A DNA stretch of 6,921 bases from Pseudomonadota bacterium (GCA_023422485.1 JAGTAM010000204.1:1-6921), one strand, 5' to 3'; shown: positions 1 to 6,133, numbered from the stretch's first letter. Translations and numbers: made by a program. Notes: generated by a model from the letters alone, not told the origin.

Positions 1-1733
1 CCCGCGTCTGCCACTCGCCGACCGGCTATGGCCTGATGTCCACGCTCGGCACCTCGGCCGGCACGCAGGACTTCAAGTCGGTCGAGGAATCCGACGTGAT
101 CCTCGTCATCGGCGCCAACCCGACCGATGGCCACCCGGTCTTCGGCTCGCGGATGAAGAAGCGCCTCCGGGAAGGCGCAAGGCTGATCGTCGCGGATCCC
201 AGAAAAATCGACCTCGTGAAGTCGCCCCACATCCGGGCCGACCATCACCTGCCCTTGAAGCCCGGCTCCAACGTCGCCTTCATCAACGCGTTTGCCCACG
301 TCATCGTCACGGAAGGTCTGGTCGCCGAGGACTACGTCCGCGAGCGCTGCGATCTGGCCGAGTTCGAATCCTGGGCCCGCTTCATCGCCGAGGAGCGCAA
401 CTCGCCCGAAGCGGCGCAGGCGATCACCGGCGTCGATCCGGCCGAGATCCGCGCGGCCGCCCGTCTCTACGCCACGGGCGGCAAGGCGGCGATCTACTAC
501 GGGCTGGGCGTGACCGAGCACAGCCAGGGCTCGACCATGGTGATGGGCATGGCCAACATCGCCATGGCCACCGGCAACATCGGCATGGTGGGCGCCGGCG
601 TGAACCCGCTGCGCGGCCAGAACAACGTGCAGGGCTCGTGCGACATGGGCTCGTTCCCGCACGAGCTGCCGGGCTACCGCCACGTCTCGGACGACGCCAC
701 CCGCGAGAGCTTCGAAGCGATCTGGGGGGCCAAGCTCGACAACGCGCCGGGTCTGCGCATCACCAACATGCTGGACGAGGCCGTCGGCGGCACGTTCAAG
801 GGCATGTACATCCAGGGCGAGGACATCGCCCAGTCCGACCCCGACACGCATCACGTCACCTCCGGCCTCCGGGCCATGGAGTGCATCGTGATCCAGGACA
901 TCTTCCTGAACGAGACGGCGAAATACGCCCACGTCTTCCTGCCGGGCGCCTCGTTCCTGGAGAAGGACGGCACCTTCACCAACGCCGAGCGGCGCATCAG
1001 CCGCGTGCGCAAGGTGATGGCCCCGCTCGGCGGTTACGGCGACTGGGAGGGCACGATCCTGCTCGCTCGCGCGCTCGGCTACGAGATGAACTACACCCAC
1101 CCGTCCGAGATCATGGACGAGATCGCCCGCCTCACCCCGAGCTTCGCCGGCGTCTCCTACGAGAAGCTCGAGGAACTCGGCTCGATCCAGTGGCCGTGCA
1201 ACGAGAAGGCGCCGCTCGGCACCCCGATGATGCACGTCGACCGGTTCGTGCGCGGCAAGGGCCGCTTCATGATCACGGAATACGTGCCGACCGACGAGCG
1301 GACCACGGGCAAGTTCCCGCTGATCCTGACCACCGGCCGCATCCTCTCCCAGTACAATGTCGGCGCGCAGACCCGGCGCACCGAGAATTCCCGCTGGCAC
1401 GAGGAGGACGTGCTGGAGATCCACCCCTTCGACGCGGAGATGCGCGGCATCGTCGATGGCGATCTCGTCGCACTGGAGAGCAGGTCGGGTGATATCGCTC
1501 TGAAGGCCAAGGTGACCGAGCGGATGCAGCCGGGGATCGTCTACACGACCTTCCACCACGCCAAGACCGGCGCCAACGTCATCACCACCGACTATTCGGA
1601 CTGGGCCACCAACTGCCCCGAATACAAGGTGACGGCGGTGCAGGTGCGGCGCACGAACCGGCCCTCCGACTGGCAGGCGAAGTTCTACGAAGAGGACTTC
1701 TCGCTCACCCGGATCGCGGAAGCCGCGGAGTAG
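1..1733 (+). CDS. fdsA: NAD-dependent formate dehydrogenase, alpha (catalytic) subunit, 5' partial
   Basis: Catalytic subunit of the cytoplasmic molybdo/tungsto formate dehydrogenase that oxidises formate to CO2 and passes electrons through Fe-S clusters to the flavin/NAD subunits. The 5' end lies outside the window and the first whole codon is at position 3. The visible part starts RVCHSPTGYGL: the Cys at 9-11 is the metal ligand and the His at 12-14 its catalytic neighbour. The active-site Arg is in NPLRGQNNVQG, codon 612-614, 201 residues after the Cys. That is the spacing of Cys386 and Arg587 in Rhodobacter capsulatus FdsA. Other family motifs are EKDGTFTNAERR (about 960-995) and, from about 1314, the C-terminal molybdopterin dinucleotide-binding domain (LTTGR, then NVITTDYSDWATNCPEYK). 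About 576 codons are present of a usual 950-990, so the N-terminal Fe-S domain is missing. The stop is TAG. In Methylobacterium terms it resembles the fdh2A type; that sub-assignment is from memory. Confidence 0.96.
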   Translation, partial: RVCHSPTGYGLMSTLGTSAGTQDFKSVEESDVILVIGANPTDGHPVFGSRMKKRLREGARLIVADPRKIDLVKSPHIRADHHLPLKPGSNVAFINAFAHVIVTEGLVAEDYVRERCDLAEFESWARFIAEERNSPEAAQAITGVDPAEIRAAARLYATGGKAAIYYGLGVTEHSQGSTMVMGMANIAMATGNIGMVGAGVNPLRGQNNVQGSCDMGSFPHELPGYRHVSDDATRESFEAIWGAKLDNAPGLRITNMLDEAVGGTFKGMYIQGEDIAQSDPDTHHVTSGLRAMECIVIQDIFLNETAKYAHVFLPGASFLEKDGTFTNAERRISRVRKVMAPLGGYGDWEGTILLARALGYEMNYTHPSEIMDEIARLTPSFAGVSYEKLEELGSIQWPCNEKAPLGTPMMHVDRFVRGKGRFMITEYVPTDERTTGKFPLILTTGRILSQYNVGAQTRRTENSRWHEEDVLEIHPFDAEMRGIVDGDLVALESRSGDIALKAKVTERMQPGIVYTTFHHAKTGANVITTDYSDWATNCPEYKVTAVQVRRTNRPSDWQAKFYEEDFSLTRIAEAAE

Positions 1734-1748
1734 TCTTTTGGGACTTAG

Positions 1749-1770
1749 GGAGCGGGCGACGCCCCGCTCC
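1749..1770 (+). terminator. GC-rich hairpin just after fdsA, possible attenuator
   Basis: A perfect 8-bp stem (1749-1756 pairing with 1763-1770) with a 6-base loop begins 15 bases after the fdsA stop. No T-run follows, so it is not a standard intrinsic terminator. It could stabilise the upstream mRNA 3' end or reduce read-through into fdsD. The pairing is seen; the role is inferred. Confidence 0.45.
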
Positions 1771-1780
1771 TCTCCCGCTC

Positions 1781-1827
1781 ATCCCTCCTCATCCTGAGGT
1801 GCTGCGCGGCAGCCTCGAAGGAGGGAT
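1781..1827. repeat. REP-like intergenic palindrome
   Basis: An outer perfect 9-bp inverted repeat (1781-1789 with 1819-1827) encloses an inner hairpin (1801-1805 with 1809-1813, loop GCG), extended by GAG 1796-1798 with CTC 1814-1816. The pattern CTCATCCTGAGGTGC ... CTCGAAGGAGG resembles a dispersed intergenic repeat I recall from Methylobacterium and Bradyrhizobium genomes. The similar-looking sequence that follows to about 1910, with two GGGCTTC copies at 1861-1867 and 1872-1878, may belong to a longer mosaic form. Only one copy is evident in this window, so its repeat status rests on memory. It fills the spacer between fdsA and fdsD. Confidence 0.6.
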
Positions 1828-1941
1828 CCAGAGATCGCGAGCGTGCTGGAACCCGCCTTCGGGCTTCCGCTGGGCTTCGGCGCCTCCGGACGAGGGAAGA
1901 GTGGGACGACCGCAACGAAACATGGACATCCCGAGCAGGCG

Positions 1942-2232
1942 ATGAGCGCGACGACAACCAACGACAAGCTGGTTCGCATGGCCAACCAGATCGCCCTGTT
2001 CTTCCGGTCCTATCCGGAGGACGAGGCGGTGTCGGGCATCCACAAGCACATCGTGGCGTTCTGGACGCCGAAGATGCGCCGCGACCTCGAAGGCTACGCC
2101 GACGAGGCCGGTGAGCGGCTCGATGCCCTCGTCCACAAGGCGCTGCGCGAGGAGCCGACGACCGAGAGCCCGGTGCGCCCGGCCACCCGCAACCCGCAGC
2201 TCGCGGGCGAGGGGGCCAGCGACGCGGGCTGA
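1942..2232 (+). CDS. fdsD: Formate dehydrogenase delta subunit
   Basis: A small protein of 96 residues, matching the FdsD/delta-subunit family, which is usually about 70-100 residues and encoded at the 3' end of fds operons. In other bacteria this subunit supports assembly or activity of the FdsGBA complex and has no redox centre of its own. The family core is residues 9-65: LVRMANQIALFFRSYP, then a conserved segment giving HIVAFWTPKMRRDLEGYA. The last 25 residues are Pro/Ala/Gly-rich and look disordered. The start chosen is the ATG at 1942 (MSATTTND). An upstream in-frame ATG at 1843 would place 33 codons inside the repeat region and is rejected. The ribosome binding site is weak (GAGCAGG about 3 bases upstream). 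It is unusually far from fdsA (208 bases), and no fdsC lies between them. Confidence 0.9.
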   Translation: MSATTTNDKLVRMANQIALFFRSYPEDEAVSGIHKHIVAFWTPKMRRDLEGYADEAGERLDALVHKALREEPTTESPVRPATRNPQLAGEGASDAG

Positions 2233-2240
2233 ACTCTGCT

Positions 2241-2320
2241 ACCGTCCCGCGGCTTGAGAAGCCGATCCCGATCATCCTACCACGGCGGGGTCCAGCCCTC
2301 CGCCGGGACATCGGGACGGT
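2241..2320 (+). promoter_or_regulatory. Predicted three-way-junction RNA/DNA structure before lysR
   Basis: A perfect 9-bp inverted repeat, ACCGTCCCG (2241-2249) and CGGGACGGT (2312-2320), closes the fdsD-lysR spacer. Inside it are two hairpins: 2250-2255 with 2259-2264 (loop GAG), which abuts the outer stem with no gap, and 2283-2288 with 2300-2305. The 3' outer arm ends 6 bases before the GTG start of lysR and contains its only purine-rich (Shine-Dalgarno-like) stretch. It may therefore be a translational control leader, a terminator for fdsD, or partly an operator. The pairings are seen; the function is inferred. Confidence 0.4.
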
Positions 2321-2326
2321 TCTTGC

Positions 2327-3253
2327 GTGATCGATAAACTGGAATTCCTGCTCGCGCTCGCCCGCGAGCAGCATTTCGGGCGCGCGGCGGAAGCCTGCGG
2401 CGTCACTCAGCAGACCTTGTCCGCCGGGGTGAAGAGCCTGGAGGACCGCTTCGGCGTCCGCCTGGTCCAGCGCGGCTCGCGCTTCCAAGGCTTCACTCCC
2501 GAGGGCGACCGGGTGCTCGCCTGGGGCCGGCGCATCGTCGGCGATGCCCGCGCGATGCAGGACGACGTGGCGGCGCTCCGCAAGGGCCTCTCGGGCCACC
2601 TGCGCATCGCCGCCGTGCCGACCGCGCTGCCGATGGTGGCGGCCCTGACCACGCCCTACCGGGCGCGCTACCCGAATGTCCGCTTCAGCGTGATCTCGAC
2701 GACCTCGGAAGAGATCTTCTCTCTGATCGACAACCTCGAGGCCGATGCGGGGCTGACCTATCTCGACAACGAGCCGTTGGGGCGCGTTATCGCCGTGCCG
2801 CTCTACACCGAGCACTATCAGCTGTTGACGGCGGCCGGCGGTCCCTACGACGACCGCGCCAGCGTCACCTGGGCGGAACTCGCCCGGATTCCGCTCTGCC
2901 TGCTGACGCCGAACATGCAGAACCGGCGCATCATCGACCAGCAGCTCCGCGCGGCCGGCGGCGAGCCGGCGCCGACGCTCGAATCGAACTCCATGGTCGT
3001 GCTGATGACCCATGTACGCACGCTGCAATGGGCGAGCGTGATGCCGGCGATCCTCGCCGACGCACTGGGGCCGACCGAGGGCTTGCGGGCGATCCCGATC
3101 GTCGAGCCCGACCTGCGCCACGCCATCGGCCTCGTCGCCCCGCGCCGCGATCCGGCGACGCCGATGGTGACCGCGCTGGTCAACGTCGCCCGCACCGTGG
3201 CCCGCACCCTCGACGCGGACGATCCCGTCCCGGCGATGCTGCCGAGCCCATAA
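2327..3253 (+). CDS. LysR-type transcriptional regulator, probable formate dehydrogenase regulator
   Basis: A full-length LysR-family regulator of 308 residues, the usual size. The winged helix-turn-helix fills residues 1-60 (FLLALAREQHFGRAAEACGVTQ, then TLSAGVKSLE). The linker helix is about 60-88, and the effector-binding domain runs from about 90 (GHLRIAAVPTALP) to 300. The start is GTG at 2327, which gives the MIDKLEFLLALARE N-terminus typical of LysR proteins beside fds operons (compare FdsR of Cupriavidus). The common TQPTLS of the recognition helix reads TQQTLS here. It lies 94 bases after fdsD on the same strand, whereas fds regulators are often divergent and upstream. Control of the adjacent dehydrogenase genes, perhaps in response to formate, is inferred from position and resemblance. 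I cannot identify the effector from sequence. Confidence 0.9.
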   Translation: MIDKLEFLLALAREQHFGRAAEACGVTQQTLSAGVKSLEDRFGVRLVQRGSRFQGFTPEGDRVLAWGRRIVGDARAMQDDVAALRKGLSGHLRIAAVPTALPMVAALTTPYRARYPNVRFSVISTTSEEIFSLIDNLEADAGLTYLDNEPLGRVIAVPLYTEHYQLLTAAGGPYDDRASVTWAELARIPLCLLTPNMQNRRIIDQQLRAAGGEPAPTLESNSMVVLMTHVRTLQWASVMPAILADALGPTEGLRAIPIVEPDLRHAIGLVAPRRDPATPMVTALVNVARTVARTLDADDPVPAMLPSP

Positions 3254-3261
3254 ATCCGGGA

Positions 3262-3308
3262 GCCCAAGGGGATCATCCCTTTGGCGGGGTGTCGGGGCAG
3301 CGCCCCGA
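3262..3308 (+). terminator. Tandem hairpins in the convergent gene junction
   Basis: Two hairpins follow the lysR stop. The first pairs 3262-3271 with 3277-3285, with one bulged C at 3265, one G-T pair and a 5-base loop. The second is a perfect 7-bp stem, 3292-3298 with 3302-3308, with loop AGC. A moderately T-rich stretch (about 3310-3345) follows. Placed between convergent genes, they plausibly end lysR transcription and may also stop transcripts arriving on the minus strand. Confidence 0.6.
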
Positions 3309-3388
3309 TCTGCTTACCTCGATCTTTGCTTTCGCATCATCTTTTTACGAGAGCCGGCGGCCACCAATCGGGATGATGCTCGAAGGAA

Positions 3389-3832
3389 TCAGGTGCGGGG
3401 CCGCTGAAGCAGGGCGCATTGGGTCAGCATACCGGACTCCCGGCGCATGACGGCGCAGGTGACGCGGGCGGCCTCCACATCGACGGTGCTGTGGCGCTTG
3501 GCTTGCGCGCCGTCACGGGCCTGCCGGGCCGCCTCCTTGAGGCGATCGGGCGCGATCCCCGTCACGGCATGGCCCGCCTGCGCAAACAGCGTGTCGTAGG
3601 TCTCCGGCACGGTCTCGCCCTTGACCTGCGCACCGACGGAGGATTGGTCGCCCGCGCAGGAGAGCGTCAGCGCCGTCTGCGGGCCGGCATCGAACCGGGC
3701 GAAGTCGGCGTTGCGCTCGGCGACCTTGGCCCCGGTGGCGGCCTGCACCCGCTCGATCAGGTCATCGCAAGAGGCCTCCGCCCAGGCGGGGGAGGCGGCG
3801 AGGACGAGGAGTAGGGCGAGGCGGCGGCGCAT
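3389..3832 (-). CDS. Exported protein of unknown function with four cysteines
   Basis: I do not recognise this 147-residue protein. It begins MRRRLALLLVLAASPAWAEA, a clear Sec signal peptide (positive n-region, Leu/Ala core, AWA cleavage site near residue 18), so it should be periplasmic. The mature part has four cysteines (C22, C59, C126, C139), an even number compatible with two disulphides, and no other recognisable motif. The start is the ATG at 3832, chosen because the signal peptide begins there; no strong ribosome binding site precedes it. It lies 82 bases downstream of obgE on the same strand, with a possible hairpin between, so it may be a separate unit. The signal peptide on the minus strand and normal codon use argue against it being a shadow of the plus-strand frames. 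Confidence 0.75.
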   Translation of the reverse strand: MRRRLALLLVLAASPAWAEASCDDLIERVQAATGAKVAERNADFARFDAGPQTALTLSCAGDQSSVGAQVKGETVPETYDTLFAQAGHAVTGIAPDRLKEAARQARDGAQAKRHSTVDVEAARVTCAVMRRESGMLTQCALLQRPRT

Positions 3833-3858
3833 GGCCTGATGTTAGGCCGAAGCGCCAG

Positions 3859-3907
3859 GCCCGTCTCCGGGAGCCGGCTGAGGCGTAGCGCCGCTCCGAG
3901 GACGGGC
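3859..3907 (-). terminator. Imperfect hairpin downstream of obgE
   Basis: A perfect 7-bp arm pair (3859-3865 with 3901-3907) continues as an imperfect stem for about five more positions and starts 8 bases after the obgE stop. The loop is long (about 25 bases) and no T-run follows on the minus strand. It could end or attenuate the obgE transcript before the downstream exported-protein gene. Confidence 0.35.
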
Positions 3908-3914
3908 GGCAAGG

Positions 3915-4949
3915 TCACGGGTGCCAGGGCTCGGCCGGCACGTCCGCCTCTTCCGTCGCCTGTTGCCCGTCGAGCTGCGCGTGGATCGCGCGCAGAGCCT
4001 CCTGCACGCCCTGCCGCGAGGCCGCCGAGAGCACGAGCGGCTTTCCGCCCGCCGCCCGCTTGAGCCGGGCCATCTGCTGCTTGAGCGTCTCGGCGTCGAG
4101 CGCGTCCGCCTTGGACAAAGCCACGATCTCCGGCTTGTCGGCGAGGCCTCCGCCATAGGCTTCGAGTTCGCGCCGCACCAGCTTGTAGGCCTTGCCGGCA
4201 TGCTCGCTCGTGCCCTCCACGAGGTGGAGCAGCACCCGGCAGCGCTCGACATGGGCGAGGAAGCGGTCGCCGAGGCCGACGCCCTCGTGCGCACCCTCGA
4301 TCAGGCCGGGGATGTCGGCGAGCACGAACTCGCGCTCGTCCGAGCGCACCACGCCGAGGCCCGGATGGAGCGTGGTGAAGGGATAATCGGCGATCTTCGG
4401 CTTGGCGGCGGTGACGGTCGCCAGGAAGGTCGACTTGCCCGCGTTCGGCAGGCCGACGAGACCGGCATCGGCGATGAGCTTGAGGCGCAGGATCAGCCAC
4501 ATCTCCTGGCCCTCCTGGCCGGGATTGGCGTGGCGCGGAGCGCGGTTGGTGGAGGTAGTGAAGTAGGCGTTGCCGAAGCCGCCGTTGCCGCCCTTGGCGA
4601 GCCGCACCCGCTGACCGACCTCGGTCATGTCGGCGATCAGGGTCTCGCCGTCCTCGGCGAAGACCTGCGTGCCCGCGGGCACCTGGAGCACCGCGTCCTC
4701 GCCCTTGGCGCCGTGGCAGTTCGAGCCCATGCCGTGCTCGCCCTTCCGCGCCTTGAAGTGCTGCCGGTAGCGGTAGTCGATCAGGGTGTTGAGGCCCTGC
4801 ACGCACTCGATCCAGACATCGCCGCCCCGCCCGCCGTCACCGCCGTTCGGGCCGCCGAACTCGATGAACTTTTCCCGCCGGAACGAGACGCAGCCGGGAC
4901 CGCCGTCGCCGGAGCGGACGTAGACCTTGGCTTCGTCGAGGAATTTCAC
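3915..4949 (-). CDS. obgE: GTPase ObgE/CgtA, large ribosomal subunit assembly
   Basis: An essential P-loop GTPase that acts in 50S subunit maturation and links ribosome assembly to stress and the cell cycle. It has 344 residues. The glycine-rich Obg domain is about residues 1-158 (VKFLDEAKVYVRSGDGG, GGPNGGDGGRGGD, KGGNGGFGN). The G domain follows: G1 GLPNAGKS at 166-173, G2 threonines at 192-193 in PFTTLHP, G3 DIPG at 212-215, G4 SKAD at 279-282, G5 SAAS at about 308-311. G4 has Ser in place of the usual Asn of NKxD. The short acidic tail is normal for proteobacteria, which lack the long OCT domain. The start is GTG at 4949, since ObgE proteins begin MKFLD; AAGG lies 9 bases upstream. A longer frame to 5078 would overlap the upstream gene with low-complexity residues and is rejected. 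It follows the small membrane-protein gene by 31 bases, consistent with one operon. Confidence 0.97.
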   Translation of the reverse strand: MKFLDEAKVYVRSGDGGPGCVSFRREKFIEFGGPNGGDGGRGGDVWIECVQGLNTLIDYRYRQHFKARKGEHGMGSNCHGAKGEDAVLQVPAGTQVFAEDGETLIADMTEVGQRVRLAKGGNGGFGNAYFTTSTNRAPRHANPGQEGQEMWLILRLKLIADAGLVGLPNAGKSTFLATVTAAKPKIADYPFTTLHPGLGVVRSDEREFVLADIPGLIEGAHEGVGLGDRFLAHVERCRVLLHLVEGTSEHAGKAYKLVRRELEAYGGGLADKPEIVALSKADALDAETLKQQMARLKRAAGGKPLVLSAASRQGVQEALRAIHAQLDGQQATEEADVPAEPWHP

Positions 4950-4980
4950 GGTGCTTCGCCTTGTTCGGACCGGAGACCGG

Positions 4981-5460
4981 TCAGCTTTCGGTGCGACGGC
5001 ACTGGCCGTCGAGGTTGAGGTACTGGATGCTGCGCAGGCCCGCCTCGAACCAGCCGCCGGCATCCGGCTGGCGGCCATTGGCGCCGCCGTCGCCGTACAG
5101 GTTGATCTGGATCGCGCCGTCCGGCGAGCGCAGAGTCGGCGCCTCGCCCGATCGATAGTAGGTCCAAGTCGGGCGCTCGTCGAACAGCGTCTGCGATCCG
5201 TCCGCCTCCCGCTGGAACAACTGCCCGTAGGCGGTGCCCCCGCCCGCGGGTGAGGCGAAGTAGAAGCCGACCTTCGGCGTGCGGCCCGCGAAGTTGTAGA
5301 ACTCGCAGTAGAGCCGGGTTTCTCCCCGGGCTTTCGGAGCGGACGCCGCCACGGGCTCGATCGGCGGCGGCGGCACCTCGCGGGTGATCGCGAAGATCAG
5401 GCTGCCGAGGGCGATCGCGGTGAGGCCGGCCCCGAGGCCGGCGATCGTCCGTGTCCTCAT
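4981..5460 (-). CDS. Small membrane-anchored protein of unknown function
   Basis: I do not recognise a named family. The product has 159 residues: an N-terminal hydrophobic segment (about 5-26, after MRTRT, uncleaved by appearance), a short Pro run (30-34), then a soluble domain rich in Tyr, Gly and Asp (YCEFYNFAGRTPKVGFYF, TWTYYRSGEAP, IQINLYGDGG). There are two cysteines, C52 and C154, near the two ends of that domain, which could form a disulphide if it faces the periplasm. The start is the ATG at 5460: a strong AGGAGGG lies 8 bases upstream, and the ATG overlaps the stop of the acetyltransferase gene as ATGA. This indicates translational coupling. A longer start at 5502 is not preferred. 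It sits between the GNAT gene and obgE, so it is co-expressed with ribosome-assembly genes, but nothing shows it has a ribosomal role. Confidence 0.82.
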   Translation of the reverse strand: MRTRTIAGLGAGLTAIALGSLIFAITREVPPPPIEPVAASAPKARGETRLYCEFYNFAGRTPKVGFYFASPAGGGTAYGQLFQREADGSQTLFDERPTWTYYRSGEAPTLRSPDGAIQINLYGDGGANGRQPDAGGWFEAGLRSIQYLNLDGQCRRTES

Positions 5461-6056
5461 AGCGAGGGCCCTCCTGCGATCGTCCCGCGCCGGTCGAGCC
5501 ACGCCGCCCGGTCGAGCCGGTAGGTGTAGCTCGGCACGGCGCCGCCCCGCGCCTCGAAGACCGGCGCCGATTCCCCGGTGCGGCGGAATCCGTACTTCTC
5601 CAGCACGCGTTGCGATCCGCGGTTCCCGACCATCGCGGCAGAGACGAGCGCCCGTCCGCCGGCATAGGCGAAATGGGCATCCACCAGCGCCTCGGCCGCC
5701 TCGGTCATCAGCCCCTCGCCCCAGAACGGGCGTCCGAGCCAGTAGCCGAGATGCGGCTCCGCCTCGTCCGGCCGGTCCTCGACCGAGACGACACCGATCA
5801 GATTCGCGGGCGCCGCCCGCCGGCAGACCGCCATGATCAGCCCGTCGCCCGCGGTGTTGGCGGCCCGAGCCCGGATCACGAAGCCCTCGGCCTCGTGTAG
5901 CGGAAGCGGCGTGGTGAGCCGCGCGGTCATCTCGGCGACCGCCGGATCGCCGGCGAGCCGCGAGATCGCCTCGGCGTCGCGGGCGGCGGGCCAGCGCAGC
6001 CAGAGCCGTCGCGTCTCGATGCGGAAGACGTCGTCGCGGGTGAGATCGGGGAACAT
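5457..6056 (-). CDS. GNAT-family N-acetyltransferase (RimJ/RimL type)
   Basis: A 199-residue acetyltransferase of the GNAT_3/RimJ-RimL type, which transfers acetyl from acetyl-CoA to an amino group; the substrate cannot be read from sequence. The N-terminus has the family opening IETRRLWLRWPAARDAEAI (about 13-31). The acetyl-CoA binding region is LGYWLGRPFWGEGLMTEAAE (about 103-122). Further on are NRGSQRVLEKYGFRRTGE (about 145-162) and a C-terminal YTYRLDRAAW. The start chosen is the ATG at 6056 (MFPDLTRDD), which matches family length. A longer start at 6125 falls in the stem of a hairpin and would add 23 low-complexity residues. No clear ribosome binding site precedes 6056, so the start is less certain than the gene. 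It overlaps the next gene by ATGA. A GNAT gene between rpmA and obgE is common in Alphaproteobacteria; acetylation of a ribosomal or assembly protein is an attractive but unproven inference. Confidence 0.9.
   Translation of the reverse strand: MFPDLTRDDVFRIETRRLWLRWPAARDAEAISRLAGDPAVAEMTARLTTPLPLHEAEGFVIRARAANTAGDGLIMAVCRRAAPANLIGVVSVEDRPDEAEPHLGYWLGRPFWGEGLMTEAAEALVDAHFAYAGGRALVSAAMVGNRGSQRVLEKYGFRRTGESAPVFEARGGAVPSYTYRLDRAAWLDRRGTIAGGPSL
5469..5475 (-). promoter_or_regulatory. Strong ribosome binding site that fixes the start of the small membrane protein
   Basis: AGGAGGG on the minus strand, 8 bases before the ATG at 5460 and lying inside the end of the upstream acetyltransferase gene. 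It is the best Shine-Dalgarno match in the window and decides between the two possible starts of the downstream gene. Confidence 0.8.
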
Positions 6057-6105
6057 CGTGAGCCGGTCATGTGAGGGCGCGCGCGGCGCCGTCCGGGACG
6101 ACGAA

Positions 6106-6133
6106 GGGGGAGGATGGTGCCCCATCCTCCCCC
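6106..6133 (-). terminator. Perfect 12-bp hairpin between rpmA and the GNAT gene
   Basis: 6106-6117 pairs perfectly with 6122-6133 around a 4-base loop, very GC-rich. On the minus strand it is followed by TTCGTCGTCC, only mildly T-rich. It lies 110 bases after the rpmA stop and about 50 before the GNAT start, so it probably ends or attenuates the rplU-rpmA transcript. It also argues against the ATG at 6125 as the GNAT start. Confidence 0.65.

Noticed and set aside
638..1492. 284-codon plus-strand frame within fdsA
   Set aside because: It is Arg/His/Pro-rich low-complexity translation in an alternative frame of a certain gene.
1745..3121. 458-codon open frame on the minus strand opposite fdsD and lysR
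   Set aside because: Its translation is Arg/Ala/Gly/Pro-rich without any domain, and it runs antisense to two genes with clear family matches. Long spurious open frames are normal in DNA this GC-rich.
3389..3832. Possibility that the exported-protein gene is only a shadow of the plus-strand frame at 3419-3814
   Set aside because: The minus-strand frame has a textbook signal peptide right at its ATG, while the plus-strand frame is Gly/Arg-rich without features.
3757..4806. 349-codon minus-strand frame overlapping obgE and the exported protein gene
   Set aside because: It is an out-of-frame shadow of obgE with Arg/Gly-rich low-complexity residues.
4968..4982. 6-bp inverted repeat (4968-4973 with 4977-4982) across the stop codon of the small membrane protein gene
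   Set aside because: It is short, has no T-run, and sits in a 31-base gap inside a likely operon; a match of this size is expected by chance in GC-rich DNA.
3921..5018. 365-codon open frame on the plus strand opposite obgE
   Set aside because: It mirrors the obgE codon pattern, has no recognisable domain or ribosome binding site, and obgE on the other strand is unmistakable.
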